The notes under the pieces were generated by a model. It had not been told where the DNA came from and did not search any database. It saw only the letters and a program-made list of their open reading frames with translations. A stretch of 64,000 nt of DNA from Sodiomyces alkalinus F11 (Eukaryota > Ascomycota > Sordariomycetes > Glomerellales > Plectosphaerellaceae): contig NW_021167080.1 of assembly GCF_003711515.1 (NCBI RefSeq), forward strand, positions 3,508,155 through 3,572,154. Reading direction: 5' to 3'. Positions 10,260-21,495 of the stretch are shown here, piece after piece (the stretch's first letter is position 1; the number at the start of each line of letters is the position of its first letter). A program made the translations under genes and the position numbers.

Positions 10260-11885
10260 GATGGACAAAGAGCACGGCAAACCGGGAGGAAGAGCTTGTC
10301 AAGAGGGTATAAAGAAAGAGACACAGGAATCGACAAGATCCTTCTCAATTGGCTCGCCACTGGAGAACTTCCGTGTGTTGGGAGTGCGGAATGCTTGATA
10401 GTACCCTCCCTTATTATGGATGCCTCAAGGGAAAATTAGTGTTGTTGGCTGGACGAGACCTGTGCAATGTGGCCTTTGATGGCGTCCACTCCTTCGAAGT
10501 GGGCTGCGCCACATTTGCGGCAGGGTGAACGGGCAATTATGTGGCTTGTAACAACGATGACGTCCCCACTCGCGACCTACAGACTACTTACTCCGGAGGC
10601 AACCTCTTCATCGCCAGTATGAACAATTCAAATGGGCGATAAATTACCCTATATCGCATGTGGTATAGGCTACAAATGGTGGTGTTTAGTATCCTCTCTT
10701 AGACAATGCAGATATCTCATTTCCAAAGCAGGCCATGGCCCGGTCAATCAATAGGCAGTATACCCACGCTTCCTGCCAGGAGGTCCATCACCAGGACTCT
10801 CGGGTGGGAGAAACAACGGCATATCGAAGTCTACTGTGCAGCAGCTTCGCCGATTCGAGTGCAAAGTGTGCATCGGACAGATAACCCGAGGCCAAGTAAG
10901 TAACATATCAGGACAGAGGAAGCTCTAAACATCAAAGCGCGATCACAGGTCATAAACATACCATGCATACTAAGTCCACAGAGTTAGTGCTTGGAGTATC
11001 ACACTTCACACCCTACTCGTCAACGTGCCAGGAATCATTAATAGCATGATAAATGTATCCTCTCCTGTACCAGCGAGCTACCTCATACCATGATCCTAAT
11101 AACTGCCACCACTTGACCCATGTCAACTTGTCTTGTCACATACATAAGCAAACCAAGGCAGCCTCCGAAAACAAATATTAAAAGGCATACAGTGCCACCC
11201 CCTTTTCTCGTCTCGCCATGGCAGCTTACCGCCGCCTTACCCAGGCCTTCGCGGCGCCAGCCACCCTTTTTTTGTCATTCGTGTACTTCGCGGTGCACCA
11301 GTCCGCATTCCGTACGCCCCAATACCGTTACCGTCTATACCTCGACGAAGACCGAGCCCCGTAACGCCGGAACTCGCTGGCAAAAAAGTAAACAGCCAGA
11401 ACCGAAGAAGCGAACTCCAACAAGAAATTAGAAAATAAAAAGAAGAAGAAAAAAACCGCCCCCCCTAAAGCTAGGAAAAAGAAAAGGGAGACGTAGAAAA
11501 AGCAGTCGTGTCTCGTGAAGTCGTCCAGTGTTGGTGAGAATGGGATCACTAGACAGGATAATGTGACACATATAGGCAAGGAAGGTCACGGAGCCATGGG
11601 TAGGATAGGTTCCCGGTGATAATGGATCTCGACCACGAGATTCGAGGACGAGATGCGCAAGGGAAACCAGCAACCACAGCGGATCCAGCAGAGTGGGTAC
11701 CGAGGGGGTGGAAAAGTCCGGGGAAAATATGACTGGACTGCCGCATGGGACTAGACGATTTCATGCAGCGGATACCAGTCCAGGGACAAGGCCAGCAGTC
11801 GCCCTTGGTTGCGACCACAAGAATGGCCGTGGCCATTTGTTGTCGTCCAGGGAATTATCATAATCGGAATGCGACGGCCTCAGCA
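10260..11885. other. intergenic, IRC22 5' flank and cyclin 3' flank
   Basis: No convincing gene. The right part is probably 3' untranslated sequence of the cyclin. A short A/C-rich low-complexity stretch lies at about 11428-11465. No tRNA or transposon signal was seen. Confidence 0.5.
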
Positions 11886-14334
11886 TCAACAAACGCTGGC
11901 AGATTGCTGGACAGCGCTGTAATAGTCGCGGTCCAAGCCGGCCAGGTCAAAGAGGGAGGGACGAGGTCCCGCAGACTGTCGCCGAGGCAAGGTAAAGCCC
12001 TTCCGGAGTTCCTCTTGGACATATTCAGCGGCGCGCTTATATCGATTGTCGAGGTATTTGTCCAAGACAGCCGAGTGATGCTTCCGAGGATCGTGACAGC
12101 ATTCGAGAAGCATCTGGACTAGCGTTCTTAGCTGGGACCATGTATATCCGGAGTAATGAACATGGCCTTGTGACTGCGACGGTTTGTTAGTCTAAAGACG
12201 ACATTAGAGTCGAGGGAAAATTGAGATGCTTACCCAATCGCCTTTCCTCATGATCAGGCGGGACAGGCAGTGCGCGCCAGCTGCCAAGTAGCTGGGAGGA
12301 CTGGCCACGAAGCGTTCGTCCATGATAGTGACCTCGAGAAAGTATTTGGCCAAGGTGCGGGTCTCCAAGTCATAGTCGTCCGCCTTGCTGATACGTCGAA
12401 GAAAGCTCATGGGGCCAGGCCAGCCGAGTTCGAAGTTGAGCATACTAAGCATAAATCGCTCGGCCTTTAGTATCTCCTCGACAGCGTATGTGCCATCCAC
12501 CATGAACACGACCTCTTCGAGTGAAGGGCAGTTGATCTCTTCGTATTTGGAAGCGATCAGAAGAGCGGTAGCGCCGACCAGTTGAAGTTTGCCGATAGAC
12601 ACAGTCTTGTACGAGAGGAAACGGTCGATGTAGTTGACCGTCAGGTACAGCGTCTCAGGCAAGAGACTAAACCGGCTGTGGACTTGGATAAGCCAGTCCA
12701 TCAAGACCGATCGCATGGACCACTGGATCTCAGCTTGGTTATCCATGTAATGGGGGTCAGGGAGCATCTTCATCTGTTGCCAGATATTAGTACGTCATCT
12801 TAGCATAGTACTGGTTTGGGGCCATGAACACTCACCTCTAGCTCGCGCAAGTACCCGAAGATATCGTCCCCGTACTCAGCCACCATGGACACGTCCCAAG
12901 CCTCGTCCTCAACATCCTCAATGGTCTGGTGACCTTCAACGTATGCTCGGGCGGCATCGAGTTCCTTTTGGACGTTGTCGGTTACTCTGGGAGCTAGGAT
13001 CGTGGTAACACCCCCAGTAGTCAACTCCCCGCGGGATCGATACGAGTGAGCCGTTGAGTACCCTTGGTCGTCACACAGGTCCTCCTCTTCCTCCAACTCA
13101 TCCCAGCACTCCTCATATGACGTTGCCGCAACCCCGGTTGACTGCTCGGGGAAGGATGCGGCGAGCTTCGGCTGGGTAAGATCGCCCGGGACAGACATGG
13201 GCGCAGAGGATATCCCAGGAGGACCTTCCTTATTTTGCCCGGTTTGCTCAACTGCGTCCGCGTTGCGGTTTTCGGGTTTGTGGTTTTCGGTGATAGGAGC
13301 TTGGCACTGTTCGTCAAGGAAATCTTCCAGAGCGTCTTCATACGCAGCTTCCGTCACGTCGTCAAAGTGCTTGTCGTCCTCCTGCTCGCGCGATTCGGCG
13401 GTCTGGCTAATTACCAATCGGCTTTGGGTACGCCGCAGGTCACGGGCCAGGGACTGCTTAAGTTGTGGCTGAGACTTGTGCTGACGAGGTTGAAGAGTGG
13501 AAGGAGCAATAAGATCAATGATGCTCTTGCGGTTTTCATCCGAGGCGGAAGGCTGAATCAGGTGATCGCGATCGCGAGCTCTGATCTGAGACATGCTTTC
13601 CTCGATATCCTCCTCGCTAAGTAGCGTACAGGAGGTCGGATAAGAGGAGTTCGTCACGAGAGGGAGAGGGGCCAGTGACGTGCGCGCAGGTAGAGATTCG
13701 GCAGTGTTGGGTCGGGAGGAGGACTTGGTGCGAGACCTGTCATCTGCAAAGTACTTTGACCCTGCCTGTTCATCATTACGAACAGCAAGTTTGTTCTGAG
13801 CAGGAGCGGGATGTTGTTTCTTGCTCGTGGGAGGCAGAGCATTGCGCTGGGCAGGCTTCGCAAACCCATACGAAGGGTCTGGAATGTTTTCCTTGTGAGA
13901 GACATCGTATACTTTGCCCTTGCTCAAGGCCACGCCGCCCTGGCCCGGCGCCAATTTTTTTACCACGTTGCTCACGTCTCCAAAAGCGGTTCGCTTCGCC
14001 GTAACTTGGAGACCGGTGGTTCGGGAGGCGGCCAGGAGGTGACCTGTTGACTTGTGCCGGTGATGCAAATCGTTCTTTGAGTGCGGCATGTTCTCGTTAC
14101 CGCCGACGGGGAAGGCGCCGCGGGGTCTCTGAGGCTGCGTGGAGAATGAAATAGATTAGTCGGGAGCGAAAGGATTTTCAAGAATCACAAAAGCAATTGA
14201 TAGATGTTTCGGCGAATTGTACGGTGAGATGTTTGTGAAGAGAGTAAGAGGGAGTAGAAAACCAAGGAATAGGAAATTAGATATCAATTTACTAAAAAGA
14301 AAAGAAAAAAAAGGCCACATACCCTGGCGTCCAT
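11886..14334 (-). CDS. G2/mitotic B-type cyclin, CLB3-like
   Basis: Four exons, 14323-14334, 12836-14134, 12234-12773 and 11886-12173, with introns at 14135-14322, 12774-12835 and 12174-12233; 712 aa. The first exon is only 12 nt (Met-Asp-Ala-Arg); its intron has GTATGT and ACTAATC signals. The long N-terminus carries a destruction-box-like RTAFGDVSN (from Arg52) and a KEN box (85-87), the APC/C degradation signals expected of mitotic cyclins. The cyclin box starts near residue 440 with MRSVLMDWLIQVH and continues through both cyclin folds. The C-terminal fold (TIMDERFVASPPSYLAAGAH, HVHYSGYTW) looks more CLB3-like than NimE-like. It would activate Cdk1. Family assignment is firm, subgroup less so. 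The N-terminal extension is longer than in NimE. Confidence 0.92.
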
Positions 14335-15968
14335 GACTATTGTAATTTAACCTTAAAATATTTTGAGCTGCTCCGATGTTGGTGGATAGATACTCGGGCA
14401 CGACGGAGGTAGTAAGGTATTGTTGGTCTGACGAAGAATGTATTCGGTGTTGGTATGTTCAGTGACAATTATGGCTTCCAAACCCATATAAGGTAAGGTA
14501 ACCAACAGTCACCTCGTGAGTTGCGGCAATGTCATCCACGGGCCGTGACTCGGACCCTTGACTGCAAGGAGAACTTGTTCCCCTAGGAGATGTCGTCCGA
14601 GAAGACGGCGATCAGCAGGCGAACCGATGTTCTTGTTTAGAGATTGACACCGAAAGAGGAGAAGATGGAAAGTAAGAGAAAGGGCCGTCTGAGTTGCGAG
14701 GCCTAGGAACTGCTTGAGCAGATGGATATGGTATTTTGTCGAGGAAAGGGGAAGTAAGCACTTGGGCTATTTTGGCTCGCGGCCTTTGCTCCCTGCTCGC
14801 GTTAGGTCGATGGCAGTCAGTGAAATTTGAGTAAGAAGGAAGAGGAAAGGAAGAAGAAAAGATGAGAAGAGAATTTCCACGAGTGCCCCCTCCCTTTCGT
14901 AGGAATGTGTTCGAGTTGCGGCGTTCGTGGCTTTTGAAGGCGTGGGAAGGCTTCTGATAACAGAGGGCTTCTCGATTTTGTTTATTTACTGGTACCCGCA
15001 CCTACTACGGAGTACATAATTAGCGGTTTCCCCTTGAGTCCTGGCAGGGGCGCGTCAACAGGAACGGACGGACCAGTCGCGCGACCGCATACTTTGACCC
15101 GACAGGGATTGGTCTGTGCTGTGGATCTCGTACCCGTTGTCCGGGGCAATCTCATGTGTGTTATGTCAGGTACCTAACTCATGATTACAAGCCGTCATTT
15201 AAGTTGCGATAACCTTTCCTTGCTACCTTCTCATGTCATCATACGAAGGACTGTATATACGACGAAGTAATTACTTCGTATTCACTCCCAACCAAGACCA
15301 TCGACTGAACGATTTGTCATGCGACATAACGGGTTAGGTTATTCAAAACAGCCGAGTTTGACCTATCCTTCTCCGGTATATCGCATAGTACCAAACGATC
15401 CACTCCTTTCGAAGGGCCTGACAGTACGGATATATTACCATTAAGGTAAGGTAGTTTTGCGAATTGATCTACCTTCACCAATAAATAGGCAGTAGCAAGA
15501 GAAGAGCCTTTATGCCGGGCAGCGATACCCGGAGGTCCTCAATCGAATATCGCACCGTGTATTGAATTCTGTCAGACCCTAAATTATCCTCACACTTCTC
15601 CATCCGCCTACTAGGATAGGTGGTGTAGTTAGGTTGGTTGTACTTCGGAAGAAAATGTATATCAGCCCGCCGCCTACTCATTCATTACTTTTACCCCCCG
15701 TAGCTACTACGATCAATTGCAGGTCTGATCAAGGAGACGATACATTCCTGGGCAAGTGTGAGCCAGGAGAGGCACAAAAGCAAGTGAATGTAACAGAACA
15801 CCATCGAAGAAGGATAGAAAACACGAAGCGAACATGGAGAGAGACGGAGCAAGAAAATAAGGTCGAAGCAAAAAAAGACGAGATGAAACAAGATGAAAGA
15901 AATACTATCTATCATCCATGCAAAGGCACTATGAACGACAAGGAAAAGCAAAAGATGAAAAAAAGTAA
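14335..15968. promoter_or_regulatory. cyclin upstream region
   Basis: A 1.6-kb stretch between the cyclin start and the tRNA. It has purine/pyrimidine-rich patches likely to be 5' untranslated sequence, a TACGGAGTA motif at 15006-15014 and a 10-bp palindrome GTCGCGCGAC near 15078. I saw no ACGCGT (MBF-type) box. Confidence 0.4.
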
Positions 15969-16060
15969 CTCTCCGACGGGGAATTGAACCCCGGTCTCCA
16001 GCGATCTGTAAGGAAGGATTCCTTGACAAGCTGGCATACTAGCCACTATACGATCGGAGA
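15969..16060 (-). tRNA. tRNA-Asp (GTC) with about 20-nt intron
   Basis: Read on the minus strand it begins TCTCCGA and ends TCGGAGA plus discriminator G, closing a perfect 7-bp acceptor stem. The T arm has GGTTCAATTCC. The anticodon stem CCAGC/GCTGG closes over loop TTGTCAC with anticodon GTC once an intron of about 20 nt is removed after position 37, the standard nuclear tRNA intron site. Mature length would be 72 nt. No CCA is encoded, as expected for a eukaryotic nuclear tRNA. Confidence 0.93.
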
Positions 16061-19000
16061 TGGATACTCCGATTCTCGGATGAATTTCGGCACTAGATTT
16101 TGTAATTATATACCAATGCTCGGTTTAGCCTCACAGTAGAGACAGGCAAGCGAGCATCGGCTCGCCTGAAGTCGCCAAGTTAGGCGCGTTGAATCCAGAC
16201 ACGTAATATATGTTGGGACCATCTACTTGAGAATGCCGTCTGAGGACCCAGGACATGCGCCCGTAGCGCCTGCCGTGCGCATGATCTAACGGATCTCTTG
16301 TTTTCGTACTGGGTGACTTTGGGTTGCACCTAAAGGTCAGTCATGAAGTGGGTCGGTCCCGAGCCACACTAGGACCAAAACGGAAGTCAGTTTATATGTC
16401 GCGTCATCCGAAAACACATTCAGATGCTTGCAAGGATCGCAAACCAGAAATGTTACTGAATAGGAATAATTCCGGGTTTATAAATGTTGTTCTATATATA
16501 AGGGGATAATGGCTGCCTTTTTGAAGGATAAAAAAGTCGTTATTGTTGGATATTTAGGCGCCTTTTTGTCTGATCTGAATGTGTCATTGAACCGTGCTGG
16601 TGTCTCGGGGCTACGGATGCGAAGCTAACGCGAAAACACGTGACTAGTTTCCCATCAAAAACTGGTTCCACTTCCGTCATCTGCCGGAGCACAAGTACCT
16701 TAGCCATTTCAGCTACATCGTTAGGGAACGCCATGCGCCATGTTTCCGCCACTTGAATTGAAGTCGCTTGTGTTGGGGAAGAAGAAATTCTTCGGGGGCC
16801 GTCAGGTAATTACACGTGCTGTACACACCGCCTGACGATCGTGTGGCCATGAGGCGCGGTAAGAATCAGGATCCCGGCACAACTGGCCCGTCAAATAGTC
16901 CCGCCACACTTCTTTGAAGCAACTAGCACGGTAGTCCTGTTTGTTTTGATAGCCACACCTAGTTGGTGGCATTGGCAGGCATGGTTGCATCCGTATGGCC
17001 TTCCCCTCCCGCTCTCACCTATCTGAGTGCATAGCATCAATCGAATTGCGAGTGCTCTCCCATCTCTTTAACAGGTGTTCCGCGACGTGAGTTGTGTGTC
17101 AGCCCATCTCCTCAGGTATGTATTGTCTGCAGGAACGACATGTGCCCACTTCACTTCCATCTTCGTTTCGAGTTGGTACCATGCTGCAACGTCTGTTGGG
17201 TCACCTGGATGAGAAAGAAGAGCTAGTTGAGGGGGCGATTGTCCGCCTCTTAACCTCGTCCAACTCGCCCCAGGAATTGACGAGGCCTGAAATATGAAGG
17301 TAAGATTGTCGCTGGTCTTTTTATCAGACGTCACATAGTGAAATTGAGCTGGTTGGCAAGCCTACCTAGGGCATGGGTGGCCCCTTAACCGACACTGTCT
17401 TGCACTGGGTACTTTGCGGACCCTGACACCAAACCGTCCGCCGTTCGTTCGGTCGCAGAAAAAGAGTGGAGAACCTAACTGGTCAAGTTGGGTACCCAGG
17501 CCTCACTTCAATTCGAAAATATCGCTCGCGAGATCACAGAGGACGATAGTAATAGGGCATAGGTTCTGAACTTGGTCAATAATGAACAAAGTATGGTATT
17601 TCTGGTGTAGATATGTCTGTTTCCAGTCTCCATCGGAATTAATGGCGCAGAAATTCACATGAGACTTGAATGCGCAGTGCGGTGTAGTCGAGCGCCGATC
17701 ATCCCGGGCCATATAGATAGGTATTACTACTAGTAATTGGTAGCACAAGCTGAATTCATCGTGCGCAAAGTGCGGGTTGCTACGGATTGAAACGCAAAGG
17801 AACTCTGGCCGGGCGGCAAAGCGATGCGAATGCGATGCGCCGACCCAAGCCTTTGATGTGGGAACGCCACGTCGCAAAACGAGTCTGCGCAACATTGCGC
17901 TTGGTGTGTCGAGATGCCAAGACGACCATTGCCACTCGTGCGCTTTCCAGACTGGGACAGACTTCCAAAGGCACTTTCGGGGTCGCTGAGAGTTATTTTT
18001 CTCGATCGCACAGAAAGTATGTTCTTCTTTCTTCTCCTCACCCTACGTGTGTTGAATAACATTTTGTTCCACCAGTGCGCATATAGCCGACATACTATGA
18101 TCAGCGCATCCAGCTGTTCGCGGCATCCGACAAAGGGAAGCGGCGCGATTTAGCGGCTGACGCCAGGGCCGTTCTCAAGAGCAATATTCCGCTTGCGACA
18201 TAAATAGGAAAGAAACTTTTCTGTTCCCTTGCCGTTTTATGCGAAGTGAAACAACTGGCACAGCACTTAATAGACCACAATCGCATTGCGAACAAGCTTA
18301 TGGGGGAGTAAAGGTGTCGCAGCCGCCACCTTTGTCGAAACCAGGCCGCGCGCTAAATTAACAACTCGCCCCTATCGATCTTGAAACAGATAGCTGGCTG
18401 GTAAATACTCAGTTGATCAGATAGTCGCGGATTTTGTGCTGTACAGGCGGCCCGTCAGTAACCATCATATGGAAACTCGCCATAGCCAGCCAATACAACG
18501 CAAGTTCCCGGGAGAAGGGAAGTTCAAGATGATCGCTTCCATGGGAAGCAAGCTCGGACAAGACCGGCAAGTCTGAACACCTCCCAAAGATCCCTCGCGG
18601 AAGCGCTTTTTTTTTTGGACTACTATCTGGAAAGAGAATACTCGTGCCGACTAGGGCATTCCTTGACCGATAAGCCATTATATGTCCCCCCAGCCCGAGT
18701 CTATTCGAGACGCTTTGCGCAGACGCCCTTCGTTATTAGGAGCTGAGGGAAGGGTCATCGGAGATAAGACCTGGGCGTCAGATCACTTTTGTCAATTCAC
18801 TCCTGCACTCGGGTCTTCGGCATCCGCTGGGCCTAGGAGTATTCTGTCGAGATTGGCTGATTAGTCCGTCCCGATATGGTACGAATCAGAGAAACAACCG
18901 TCGCTATTCATACAAAATTAAAATACCAAGGGAGAGGATGCCCAAATTGGACGAGATCATTGCTTTCAGGGGCATGTAACTACTAAAGCCGTGGTAATAA

Positions 19001-21495
19001 AGGGTGTCTGAATGAAGGACCTTCGTCCTACGAGAAGCGAACCATGATAACCAAGTACTTGTTCAGACACCATCGTTATCGGAACTATCGGCGTAAGTAC
19101 CCTAAAGTCACTTAAAGAGGATGTCTAGAGAAATGGTTCGCTGGCCTCGGACAGAAACTGATACAGTAGTATTCTGCGAGCGGTGTTCTGCCGCCTTGGC
19201 TAGGGGAGACTGGTAGGGGAGGTCGGCGCGGGCAAAGAAGACGAGCCAAACGAGGGTAATGGGCGGAGAGCTAGTCGCACGATGACTACCTTATTAGTGT
19301 TCCGTCACCCTGTGACCATCAAGTGTGGACGGGGGTGCGATAGACGAAAAGCCGCCGATAGTACTCCGTACTCAGTGCGGACACAGCTGACATGGATGTC
19401 ATGGCAAAAGGCCGCATCTAGGGTCACGTCTAAGTATGATGACTGGCTGGATGGCTAGGGCAGGACTGGTGCTCAAAAAGTCACAGATTGTTTATTAGCC
19501 ACTTGGTTTGTTTTTATGGTGGGTTAATACTGGATGGTCTGGTCTGGTCCGCATGCCGCCTTTGTATTAGAATCCCCTGCTGAATTCCCCACGAGTCGAG
19601 CGCATTTGGACGTTTTCGTGAGCATCTGTGTGACATTCGACTTCGGCTGAGAGAGGTAACACGTACATACGCCCATGCCCATTGCGAACCTTTCCCGAGG
19701 TTGGCCAGTTGACTCCTTGTACGGCGCATAAGGTAGGTAGGATAAGGAGAGATCAAACTCATGTCAATAAGAAATGAATCATGTCGATACGTTAGATCTG
19801 GCTGGCGTATCCAAATCTCCCGCGAGAATCCACATATCCCAACCGTTCCCTGTCTAATTATGACTTGGCTGGAAACGAATGCCCTTGAATGTGTAATTAT
19901 ATATATCATGAAATGTAGGCAAACGAGCGAGTAAGGTCGTATCTATGGGGAGCAGGGACCCATTGGCGGGTTGAGCTCTCGGACGGAATGATGAAGATTC
20001 TCTGATAGGCTTGGGGCCAAGGAACGTGAAGAGAGTTGTGCTAAGGCAGTTTCCCTTGCCAGACCTAGTACGTAAGTTGCAACTTGAGCTACCTTACCTT
20101 ATGTATTTGCGATCCTACCTGCGCACATCATCGCACACGAAGGGATCGAACATAATCAAGAAAAAAACGGGGTACGAGGTACATTCCGAGACCACCCCCC
20201 CAATTCAAGGCAGGGAAGGTTGTTGCAAACAAGCATATCCGAATCCCCCGTTTCATCTACATGAGGTTCATCACAGCAGCCAGTGGTCAGAAGATAGCTA
20301 TTCGTATTTTACAACTTGGGCCTTGGGTCTTGAGACCACGACCAGCGACCAGCGCATCGCATTGGGAGGGGAAGGGGGAAGAAGAAGTAGTTCATTTGTT
20401 GTGTTGTGCGACTAGTCCAACCAGGAAAGTCACCTGCCCACTTTTCATCCCGTCCCCCAAGACCTCGCACTGTGCTGCCAGTCCCGACAAGGGCTGCTAT
20501 TGGACTTGCCAGTCCCTGTTCACCGCTGTCGGACAGCGCATGTCAGGCACTGCCACTGTCGGTTTGGACTGCCAGAGAGCACCTGCGACAGTGTATGACT
20601 GCGCTAGAGAGTGCTGAAAGCCCGCTGGAGTCTGGAACTCGGACTGGAAGCGCAGACCGCAGTACCGTAGACAAAATCGAACCTCGCCAGACTCCTCTTT
20701 TTTCCCTCCTCAAGCACACACCCTTCGACTTCGTAACCTCAAAACCAACCTTTGGAGTTCCGTGGTTTCCTGCTGGTGAGTTCCCCCTTTGCCCATGGTG
20801 CATGCGATCAAAGATACTGCCCCTTTTCATCCCCCTCCATCCTATTTCTCCAGTCACCATACCCGGGACGCTTCTCTCCTTAACGGGAGGACGTTCAGGC
20901 CCTACGTCCGTTCCCGAACACTGGCGGGTGACGACTGATTCCTTCCCCCTTCTCCTCCCAACAGCCATCCCAGCCATCCCAGCCATCTCGCTTTGTCATT
21001 TAGTCCAATTTTACCATCCAGCGACTAATTATGCACTTCTCGACAAGATAGACTTGAAAAAAAAAGGACGAAATCCATATATCCCTTTCCCTTCCTCCCC
21101 CTGCCGGATCGGGTCGCCTTAGGCCACTTCATTTACCTGGCGCTGACCGCCAACGACCACCCACGGCCGTCTCCGACATCCTTCAACACTTGAAAGATAC
21201 ATTGTCTGCGAAGTCAGTCGTTTTGGACTGCAGACTGGGGTCTACCAACATCGAGGTGCTGCCCCAGCTTCTCAGAAAAGGGATCGGCTCTTGAACGTTC
21301 TTTACCCCCCGGTGTCGGGTCCTCGATTCCGGCCACCACCGTCCCCTGTCGACTACCTTGCCTTACTTTCACGCCGCATCACTCTCCCCTCCCCTCCTCC
21401 CGACAGAAATCGGCCATTAGGTTCCCTCCTAGTGCCGTCATTTTATTTCCAATACTTTCCAATACCGCACTGTCACATACCCAAGTTTGGTGAAA
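16061..21495. other. 5.4-kb gene-poor region ending in transcription-factor 5' flank
   Basis: No frame here gives a recognisable protein, and none shows a convincing exon chain. The sequence is not strongly AT-rich, so it is not a classic RIP-erased repeat. Visible items are a 10-bp inverted repeat (19003-19012 with 19062-19071), TACGGAGTA at 19362 on the reverse strand, and three CAGCCATCC-like units at about 20962-20990. The last kilobase is C/T-rich and probably belongs to the promoter and 5' untranslated region of the gene at 21496. Confidence 0.45.
19003..19071. repeat. short inverted repeat, 69 bp overall
   Basis: GGTGTCTGAA at 19003-19012 and its reverse complement at 19062-19071. A smaller AAGGAC/GTCCT pairing lies just inside the left arm. 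This could be a hairpin or a decayed miniature element. There is no clear target duplication. Confidence 0.4.

Noticed and set aside
17787..18210. Possible two-exon gene (basic frame to about 18027, then a short frame ending at 18204)
   Set aside because: The candidate donor and acceptor phases do not agree, and no family is recognised.
18409..18678. 89-codon minus-strand frame with a plausible ATG
   Set aside because: Too short and featureless to separate from chance.
20406..21122. Long + frame before the transcription factor, and its antisense counterpart
   Set aside because: Low-complexity Pro/Ser composition, no splice logic, no conserved motif; more likely promoter and 5' untranslated sequence.
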